From NCBI GenBank assembly GCA_027296045.1, contig JAPUJS010000051.1:1-11752 (forward strand): a stretch of 11,752 bases of DNA, written 5' to 3'. The translations under genes and the position numbers were made by a program. This DNA is from a bacterium (GTDB taxonomy: Bacteria; Latescibacterota; UBA2968). Positions 1-6,107 of this stretch are shown here, in pieces. The stretch's first letter is position 1, and every line of letters starts with the position of its first letter. The notes under the pieces are model-generated. The model saw nothing but the letters and a program-made list of their open reading frames with translations. It searched no databases and was not told the DNA's origin.

Positions 1-384
1 GTGGCTATCCCGCTGCGAAGGACCGCCCAGAGCCTGTAAAACCGCCATCTCCAGGGCCTTCTCCTTCTCCTGATGCCGACGGGCCTGTTCCTGGATCTCC
101 GACATCTCAATCTGTTCCATTTGTTGCTTCAATCGCGCCAGCCGGATTTTCATCTGGCTGACCTCATTTTTCCCCACCCCTTCCGCCTTCAGTGCAGTCA
201 AATAACGGCTGCGGGACGTCTCCAGATCATCTTCCAACTCGGTGATCCGATTCATACTTTTTCGATGTATTTGTTCTTTCCCTAGGAGTTCCAGCGCCGT
301 CAGGATCTTACCGACCATCAGCAAAACCAACGACCCCAGTGCCATAAGCCCCAAAAATGCAGAAGAACCGCCCAACAGACCCAC
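1..384 (-). CDS. N-terminal part of a coiled-coil membrane protein (partial, runs off left edge)
   Basis: This open frame starts at a GTG (382-384) and stays open for 128 codons to the window edge, so the C-terminus is missing. A strong GGAGG Shine-Dalgarno sequence lies 7 bases before the GTG, which decides the start. Residues about 5-26 are rich in Gly, Leu and Val and look like one membrane-spanning segment. From about residue 35 onward the protein is highly charged, with heptad-like Leu/Ile/Met spacing (for example ITELEDDLETSRSRYL and IRLARLKQQMEQIEM), so a long cytoplasmic or periplasmic coiled coil is likely. A sigma70-type promoter is visible about 50 bases upstream, so this gene is probably transcribed separately from the protease gene before it. 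I do not recognise the family. A membrane-anchored coiled-coil scaffold is all that can be supported. Confidence 0.75.
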   Translation of the reverse strand, partial: MGLLGGSSAFLGLMALGSLVLLMVGKILTALELLGKEQIHRKSMNRITELEDDLETSRSRYLTALKAEGVGKNEVSQMKIRLARLKQQMEQIEMSEIQEQARRHQEKEKALEMAVLQALGGPSQRDSH

Positions 385-431
385 AAGCAAGCCTCCGGAT
401 GCAAGATGACATTCAATGTGCCCGTTTCAAA

Positions 432-460
432 TAAATACAGCCTTTTGCATCCTTTGTCAA
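432..460 (-). promoter_or_regulatory. Sigma70-type promoter for the coiled-coil membrane protein gene
   Basis: On the minus strand a perfect -35 TTGACA (455-460) is followed after exactly 17 bases by TATTTA (432-437), a weaker -10. Transcription would start near 425, giving a leader of about 40 bases before the GTG at 384. It begins only 10 bases before the stop of the upstream protease gene, in the short gap between the two genes. No transcript evidence is available; the call rests on motif and spacing alone. Confidence 0.55.
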
Positions 461-469
461 GAGCCGCGG

Positions 470-2986
470 TTAGGATCCAGAAACAGACTGCCCGAATACC
501 CCGGCAAAAATCAAAAAATCGCCAAAATTAATCCGATTATCTCCATCCAGATCAAACCGAACCTCGAATGCGGCATCGGACATAGACGCCCCAAAACGGG
601 AAGCGAACAGAACAAAATCGCTGAAATCCACACGACCGTTTCCGTCAAAATCGGACCGGGTCACATGTTCGGCGGAAACCTGGGTGACAAACGGTCGGCT
701 CTTGACCACAATGCCGCGCGGGCCATCGCCAAAGCGAAACGTCCGCCGAACCTGTAACGATTCGGTATCAAACACGACCAACTCATTTGAATCCTGATTG
801 GTCACATAAATTTGCGTACCATCTTCCGACACAAACAAATCCCGCGTGTTCCTCCCGCTCCGTAAAACCGGCACAGTCTGTGTGACCCGGTGGGACTCCA
901 GATCGATCACCAGCAAATTGGCATTCAACTGATCCGTCCCATACAGCCGCCGATCATCTGGGGACAGGGCCAATCGGAACACGCCCGACGGTCCTGTATC
1001 AATGGTCTGGATAACCGAAAGCGATTCGGTATCTACCACCGAAATATCGCCGTCAAAACCCGCCACATACAGCCGTTTTCCGTCCTTGGACAGCGCCAGC
1101 GACCGGGGCGATGAAACCACATCGGTAATCTCTCCGATCCGCATTCTGGTATTCACATCGAAGGCGAAAACCTGATTTCCGTCGATATCGGTCACATACA
1201 GCCGTTTGCCATTGGGACCCACAGCAACCCCATAGGGGCCATCCCCTATCGTCGGCACCCGAATCCGGACGGTATTTTCTCGCAATCCGGCCACGTCCAA
1301 AATGGACACACTGCGACTCTGAGAATTGGTCACAAACACCCATCTCCCGTCTCGCGATACCGTCATATCCAGCGGCGCACTGCCCACTTGAATGGTGGTA
1401 ACAACCCGGTGTGTGGCCGTCTCAACCACCGTAACCCGGTTGTCGGCATTGCCACCTGTTCCAGTATTGGCAACAAACAAATACCGTTCGTCCGGCGTCA
1501 TCACCACAGACAGTGGTGTCTGTCCGGTGGGAATTCTGGCAACTTCCCGGCCCGGCCCCGTATCGATTACCGACAAAACCTGAGACCGTCTCATGGCCAC
1601 ATAGGCCAGGGGGGAGCCCGAAAGTCGCAACACTTCAAACTCCAACATCGGCACGTCCTGGGCCGGCATAGATGTCTCGTTGCCGTCTGCATCTTTGGCC
1701 ACAATGCGATACGAAACCACCGACCCGACCGCCTGCCCCGGAATCTGGACCGCATAAAAAGCACCCTCCCTTCCCATCGGAAGGGTCTGCAGGCGCCCCC
1801 CGTTAATGCGATACACCAGTTCGGCAGATGTCACCCCTTTGTCATCTGAAATTCGCGCCCGAACCGGATAAGGTCCCGTCGGGTCCGGGGTATTGACAGG
1901 CAATTCCGGACTCTGGATAAACGGCGCTCCTATAATGGCGGTGCCCAGTACAAAATCGATCTTATTTGCCACCCGACCGGCATCCACACGAACGATTTGG
2001 GCAGCCTGCTTCAAAGAGGCGTTGTCAAAATACTCCAGCTCAAAATCCCGATCAAACCGGCGCGAAAAAATGCCCCCGAAATTCTGCGGGCGGATCGACC
2101 CGTCCAACGGCTCAATTGCCACATGGTAATCTCCCGGCGGCAACCCATCGATCTCGTATCCTCCTTCCCCACCCCGGCCCCGCTGGCCACTTCCTGCCGA
2201 TCCGGAAAATGCGCTTGCCAGAAAACGGTCTGATCCGGCCTCGTAGACCACCACGTTTACGCCAAATGCACCCGATCCCGAACGGTGGATCACTCTCCCG
2301 GAAATGCTGCCAAGCTGACGCGCCTCCGCGGAAGGGTAAAGGGCCGTGATACCGGAAATATCGTCCTGCTCCAGCGTTCGGCCTTCTCGGGGCATTTCGG
2401 CTGTATTAAACGGATTCATCGTCGGACGCACCGTCGGATGGCCAACCAGAGGGGTGTGATCCAGGCCCAAAAGATGTCCTACCTCGTGGGTCATCACATC
2501 CTGTAGATCCACCCGCCCCCTGGGGGTTGTATTTTCGACAATGGAAAACTGAAAATCCCGACCGTTGAAAATAATATCCGCATCCGTCATCTCCCCCCGG
2601 TTGTCCCAATTCACTCGGGTAATCGCGATCACCCCCGTGCCAGGCGGCGCCCCAATCAGTCGTCCCGAATTATCGTAGAATACCACATTTTGTCGGTCGG
2701 TATTCGACGGCCGAAACTGCCCCGTGCCCCGATCTTCAAACTTGAGATAGGACGAGGCAACCGCATCCCAGTCTCCAAATGCCTTTCGTACAATGCGCAA
2801 CACATCGTTTTCTGGAAATGGGAAACTGGACGAATTGACCACAAAAGGAATTCCCTGCCGGGCACTGCCACTCGGCCATTGGATGGTCACAATCCGGCCC
2901 TGGGAATTTCGATCCATCTGAATCACATAGCCTTCGGCCGAAAGGGCGATCAGAAAAATGAAACCTGTCAAAAACCGTCGGAACAC
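470..2986 (-). CDS. Secreted matrixin-type zinc metalloprotease with beta-propeller and dockerin-like repeats
   Basis: This 838-residue protein is predicted to be exported and to cut proteins outside the cell. Residues 1-19 form a signal peptide. The protease domain (about 30-220) carries the zinc site HEVGHLLGLDH (H167, E168, H171, H177) and a downstream Met-turn candidate (PTM at 188-190), typical of M10 matrixins/metzincins. A carboxypeptidase-regulatory-like beta domain follows (about 225-298), then an Ig/FN3-like stretch (about 350-450), a YncE-like seven-bladed propeller built of repeated 'LYVTN..S..V.V.D' units (about 459-768), and a C-terminal pair of EF-hand-like loops (DFDGNGRVDFSD at 779-790, DLDGDNRINFGD at 812-823) resembling dockerin type I. 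The start is GTG at 2984-2986, with AGGA 8 bases upstream inside the end of the preceding gene, which suggests translational coupling. Its substrate is unknown. The protease and propeller calls are firm; the dockerin partner is unproven. Confidence 0.88.
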   Translation of the reverse strand: MFRRFLTGFIFLIALSAEGYVIQMDRNSQGRIVTIQWPSGSARQGIPFVVNSSSFPFPENDVLRIVRKAFGDWDAVASSYLKFEDRGTGQFRPSNTDRQNVVFYDNSGRLIGAPPGTGVIAITRVNWDNRGEMTDADIIFNGRDFQFSIVENTTPRGRVDLQDVMTHEVGHLLGLDHTPLVGHPTVRPTMNPFNTAEMPREGRTLEQDDISGITALYPSAEARQLGSISGRVIHRSGSGAFGVNVVVYEAGSDRFLASAFSGSAGSGQRGRGGEGGYEIDGLPPGDYHVAIEPLDGSIRPQNFGGIFSRRFDRDFELEYFDNASLKQAAQIVRVDAGRVANKIDFVLGTAIIGAPFIQSPELPVNTPDPTGPYPVRARISDDKGVTSAELVYRINGGRLQTLPMGREGAFYAVQIPGQAVGSVVSYRIVAKDADGNETSMPAQDVPMLEFEVLRLSGSPLAYVAMRRSQVLSVIDTGPGREVARIPTGQTPLSVVMTPDERYLFVANTGTGGNADNRVTVVETATHRVVTTIQVGSAPLDMTVSRDGRWVFVTNSQSRSVSILDVAGLRENTVRIRVPTIGDGPYGVAVGPNGKRLYVTDIDGNQVFAFDVNTRMRIGEITDVVSSPRSLALSKDGKRLYVAGFDGDISVVDTESLSVIQTIDTGPSGVFRLALSPDDRRLYGTDQLNANLLVIDLESHRVTQTVPVLRSGRNTRDLFVSEDGTQIYVTNQDSNELVVFDTESLQVRRTFRFGDGPRGIVVKSRPFVTQVSAEHVTRSDFDGNGRVDFSDFVLFASRFGASMSDAAFEVRFDLDGDNRINFGDFLIFAGVFGQSVSGS

Positions 2987-2990
2987 CGCA

Positions 2991-3380
2991 TCAATCCTGT
3001 TGTTTTAACACCGGTTCGGGCGACCGATGGTCCACTTGCCAGACCTCCGCCTTTCCATTGCTATCCAGATCGGCTTCGGCAACTGCCACAAAAGAGGCAG
3101 GCCCCGCTTCAACCCGATAGCGAAACCTGCCCGGCGCGTTGTTCAATTGCAAGAGCTCACCATGATTTTCACGATCAATAGATAGATAAGTTCCAAATTC
3201 CTTAAAATAAGCCTGTTCTGTCTCATACAGCCGCTGCAACATAATATGTGCTCGAGCACGCTCTGCTTCTAGTGGGGTTCGGGTGGTAAACCGATAGACC
3301 ATCAAAAAAGCGAGCACAACTGCCACCGACACCAGAAAAACAATCTGAAAAATCCACTGTTGATCTTCCAGAAAACGCAT
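2991..3380 (-). CDS. Small membrane-anchored type IV pilin-like protein
   Basis: The protein has 129 residues. A hydrophobic helix at about 8-29 is followed by an amphipathic helix (about 36-60) with the pilin/GspG-like pattern 'A..ML..LYETEQAYFKEFGTY', then a beta-rich region ending in ADLDSNGKAEVWQVD (102-117). The end of many deltaproteobacterial-type pilins looks like this: a 'D.D.(N/G)' loop, then 'W.ID'. There is no prepilin-peptidase site (no G before FTLxE), so it is probably not processed like a true pilin and may simply be a membrane-anchored relative. The ATG at 3378-3380 is chosen over an adjoining TTG because GGGGG lies 9 bases before the ATG. The gene ends 4 bases before the metalloprotease start, so the two products are probably made together. 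The function is unknown. Confidence 0.7.
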   Translation of the reverse strand: MRFLEDQQWIFQIVFLVSVAVVLAFLMVYRFTTRTPLEAERARAHIMLQRLYETEQAYFKEFGTYLSIDRENHGELLQLNNAPGRFRYRVEAGPASFVAVAEADLDSNGKAEVWQVDHRSPEPVLKQQD

Positions 3381-3431
3381 CAAAGCACACCCCCGTTTAT
3401 GAGGATCTCATCGTTTCAGAGACACAAACAT

Positions 3432-5108
3432 CTACGGTTCATCCGAAAAAGAATCGAAAAAAATCGCTCGAAGACGCGTCCCAACCGCACTCGACCAGCG
3501 CGACCGTACCGCAACCGTATCGGCAATATCAAACAGGGGTTCGGCAAACACAATAGGCACCACCTGCCCTGCAGACCACTGCCTGTTGCCATCCACATCC
3601 AGAAATCCCAAGATGCGATAAGACCCGGAAACCACGTCCAGAGAAAATACGGAATCCCCCCGGGCAATGTCAACCCTGTATTGGCGATCCAGAAAATCGG
3701 TGTGATGGACTTCCAGCACCGCCGGATGCGGGCCCGGTTCGATCTCTCCGCTTAATTCCCCCAGTGCTTCGGGAGAAAGAACGCTAAACCGAAACGCAGG
3801 CGCTTGTTTCAAAGGATTATCAGACGCATCCACCAACCTGCCCGATCGACCGATGAAGCGATACGCTTCTCCAGGCGTCCATCCCTGGGTTGGCACAAAC
3901 AAAAGCCGATTGACGGCCGGCCAGATAAACCGGCCCTCGGGCGACTGCGTACTATCCGATTCCACCCAAAAATCACGCAGGTCCACATCCGTTTTCATTG
4001 CCTCGCTGAAGCCAAGGCTCAAAGGGGCATCTGCGTCCACATGAACGGCATCCGCAAGGGGGGTTTGTGCCACCACTTCGGGCGACCGCCTGTCGTCTGT
4101 CCCGTCCCCTTTGACTTCTATCTCTTCGGCCTGTTCCAGACGATTTCCAGATGGATCCACAAGATGGTCCAGGCGGATCCGATAGGTCTCCCCCGATGTC
4201 TGAGAATCGGTCCACATCCCGACCCGGGTCGAGTCTGTCGGATCTTGATAAACCGCTTTCACATTCAAATGTTCCCGAATGGAAACGGCCCCCGATATGC
4301 GAACTACCTCATCAAAACGGAGCGTCAGATGGACCCTGTCCGGCGTTCTGGCAGAAATCAGGCGAGGGGCAACCGTATCGTGCACCGTCATCTGGAGATC
4401 CCCCAACCGCACCTGATGTCTATCGGCCTGCAACACCACGTCGACAGGCGGTATCGCTAGAGGCTCCCCACCGTCATAGCCCTGATCCCGGTCCTGGTCC
4501 AAAAAAGCAAAAACCCGGTAGTTTCCGGATCCCAACCGGGGAAATCGAAATCCCCCGGTCGCATCGGGCTGGGTCACATAGGCAGGTTGATCGGTTCCCG
4601 GATCTGGGACATCGCCTGTTTGCAGATCATAGGCCCACACAAAGACCTCTCCCCGCCCTCCTTCAAAAGGCCTCACCCGTCCCACAATTCCGCCCTGGCT
4701 CAACCCCTGCCCTGTGGAAAAGGCAAAGCTAAAAGAGGCCAGCATCCGGTTGCGCCATTCATCCGCACTCTCTCTCCCCACCGTCACCAAATACGTCCGA
4801 TCGGGCCTCAACCCGTCTTCCAGACGAATCGTCAGTTCCCGACCCCGCCAATGATATCGGGGCTCGGAAGCCGGCCGGGGAGAAATAAAAATCGCCCGTT
4901 CCACCGATCGGCGATCCATCGTTTCATCAAACCGAATCCGGATTGTCTTGTCTGTTTCCACCCCCACCGAATCGGCAAGGGGAGAAGTCCACACCACCCG
5001 GGGCGGGGTTGGATCGAGCGGCCCTCCCGGCGGAGGCCCCTGGCTGGCGCAGGCACAGAACAAAAGGAGCGCAGCTATTGCTGCGCCAATGGGAAACCCC
5101 TTATACAT
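3432..5108 (-). CDS. Ig-like (SbsA-type) outer-surface lipoprotein
   Basis: This 558-residue protein starts with a lipoprotein signal peptide: a hydrophobic stretch at 9-17 and then FCAC, with C20 (preceded by Ala) the likely lipidated residue. The 'GPPPGGPLDPTPPRVV' segment right after it is characteristic of Ig-like lipoproteins of Bacteroidetes and relatives. Domain order is SbsA/Ig-like (about 36-133, 'PPRVVWTSPLADSVGV...F.F'), a carboxypeptidase-regulatory-like or prealbumin-like domain ending in YRVFAFLDQDRDQGYDGG (about 140-240), a second Ig-like domain (about 246-333), a third (about 343-445), and a last beta domain ending in YRILGFLDVDGNRQWSAGQ (about 452-525). The repeated 'FLDxDxNxxW/YxxG' motif may bind calcium. 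ATG at 5106-5108 is preferred to an upstream TTG because GGGG sits 9 bases before it. The gene begins 18 bases after xerC. It probably faces the periplasm or cell surface; the exact role is unknown. Confidence 0.85.
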   Translation of the reverse strand: MYKGFPIGAAIAALLLFCACASQGPPPGGPLDPTPPRVVWTSPLADSVGVETDKTIRIRFDETMDRRSVERAIFISPRPASEPRYHWRGRELTIRLEDGLRPDRTYLVTVGRESADEWRNRMLASFSFAFSTGQGLSQGGIVGRVRPFEGGRGEVFVWAYDLQTGDVPDPGTDQPAYVTQPDATGGFRFPRLGSGNYRVFAFLDQDRDQGYDGGEPLAIPPVDVVLQADRHQVRLGDLQMTVHDTVAPRLISARTPDRVHLTLRFDEVVRISGAVSIREHLNVKAVYQDPTDSTRVGMWTDSQTSGETYRIRLDHLVDPSGNRLEQAEEIEVKGDGTDDRRSPEVVAQTPLADAVHVDADAPLSLGFSEAMKTDVDLRDFWVESDSTQSPEGRFIWPAVNRLLFVPTQGWTPGEAYRFIGRSGRLVDASDNPLKQAPAFRFSVLSPEALGELSGEIEPGPHPAVLEVHHTDFLDRQYRVDIARGDSVFSLDVVSGSYRILGFLDVDGNRQWSAGQVVPIVFAEPLFDIADTVAVRSRWSSAVGTRLRAIFFDSFSDEP

Positions 5109-5126
5109 GTTTTTCAACCCCGCTAC

Positions 5127-6005
5127 TCATGCCCTTGGATGTGCCTGACGATAGGCCTTTTTCAGCCGCTCCACACTCACGTGTGTATAAATTTGTGTGG
5201 TGGACAAACTGGCATGCCCCAAAAGCTCCTTCACAGCTTTTAAATCCGCCCCGGCATTGAGCAAATGGGTGGCAAATGTATGTCGGAGCACATGGGGAGA
5301 CAACCTTCGACCGGTCACTTTCTGAATCGCCCGCACCACCCGATCCTGGATCCCCGATGGACTCAGGGGCTTCCCCTGGCGGGTAAGAAACAACCGATTT
5401 GTCTCGGCCCCGATCAACAATTCAGGGCGTCTTTCCAGATACCGCTTCAGGGCTATTTGTGCAAATCCGCCCATGGGAACCAGACGCTCTTTTGCCCCTT
5501 TTCCCAAAACCCGAACCAATTTCCCTTCCAAATCCAGTGCATCCACACGAACACCTGCTAATTCTCGCAACCGAATCCCGGTGCTGTAAAACAACTCTAA
5601 AATTGCCCGATCGCGCACCCCAAGAAGCGTATTGGGGGACGGTGTTTCCATCACTCGAGCCGCTTCTTCCTCGCTCAAATACACGGGCAATATGTGTTCC
5701 TGCTTGGGCGAACGCACTTGCAAAGCCGGATTTCTTCCCAGCCGCTCCGTCTGACACAGGTAGGTGAAAAAGGACCGCAGAGAAGCCAGCTTCCGTGCAA
5801 TCGACCGCTTTTCAAACCCCCGAACGTACAGGTGGGCCAAAAACCCCCGCACCGTATTCCGATCCACGCCATCCAGGTCTTCTTCTCGGTCTCCCAAAAA
5901 GTTTCGGAACTGACCCAGATCCAGCCCATAGGCTTCCACCGTGTGCGGCGAAAGCCGTCTCCTTTGAGAAAGATGGGTCAAAAACTGAGCGATTTCTATT
6001 TGCAT
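5127..6005 (-). CDS. xerC: Tyrosine recombinase XerC (chromosome dimer resolution)
   Basis: The 292-residue length is usual for XerC/XerD, which resolve chromosome dimers at dif next to the FtsK translocase. The N-terminal SAM-like core-binding domain (about 1-88) is followed by the catalytic domain. All catalytic residues can be seen: R145 (TGIR), K169 (LGKGAKER hairpin), H238 and R241 (HVLRH), H264 (LLGHASLSTTQ) and the nucleophile Y273 (QIYTH). The ATG at 6003-6005 is the start, with only a weak GGG upstream. It lies directly downstream of topA, an association also known from Firmicutes (topA-trmFO-xerC), but here trmFO is absent and a terminator separates the two genes. XerC is preferred over XerD because of that topA neighbourhood. 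A phage or integron integrase is unlikely given length and context. Confidence 0.9.
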   Translation of the reverse strand: MQIEIAQFLTHLSQRRRLSPHTVEAYGLDLGQFRNFLGDREEDLDGVDRNTVRGFLAHLYVRGFEKRSIARKLASLRSFFTYLCQTERLGRNPALQVRSPKQEHILPVYLSEEEAARVMETPSPNTLLGVRDRAILELFYSTGIRLRELAGVRVDALDLEGKLVRVLGKGAKERLVPMGGFAQIALKRYLERRPELLIGAETNRLFLTRQGKPLSPSGIQDRVVRAIQKVTGRRLSPHVLRHTFATHLLNAGADLKAVKELLGHASLSTTQIYTHVSVERLKKAYRQAHPRA

Positions 6006-6086
6006 ATAAAATTCAACCCGATACGCGCTTTATTTGGCCCCCTGGAATCAAAACGGGTTCCGCAGGGCGAGGGTCCCCCAAAACAA

Positions 6087-6107
6087 AGGGCGAGATTTTC
6101 TCGCCCT
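6087..6107 (-). terminator. Rho-independent terminator of topA
   Basis: On the minus strand an 8-bp perfect stem (AGGGCGAG / CTCGCCCT, arms 6100-6107 and 6087-6094) encloses a 5-base loop and is followed by TTTGTTTT. The hairpin begins inside the topA stop codon TAG (6106-6108). On the plus strand a run of seven T also follows the stem, but that run is simply the complement of the terminal Lys codons of topA and no plus-strand gene leads into it. Confidence 0.75.

Noticed and set aside
3399..3411. A small palindrome ATGAG-GAT-CTCAT between the lipoprotein and pilin-like genes
   Set aside because: Five base pairs with a three-base loop and no T-run; too short to support a regulatory or terminator call.
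3804..4460. A 218-codon open frame on the plus strand
   Set aside because: It lies entirely antisense to the lipoprotein gene, its translation is rich in Arg, His and Pro with no recognisable motif, and other antisense frames of similar length occur in the window. It is a shadow of the real gene.
6041..6066. A bulged hairpin (CCTGGAA / TTCCGCAGG) between topA and xerC
   Set aside because: The stem is only seven pairs with a two-base bulge and lacks a T-run or recognisable motif; chance is enough to explain it.
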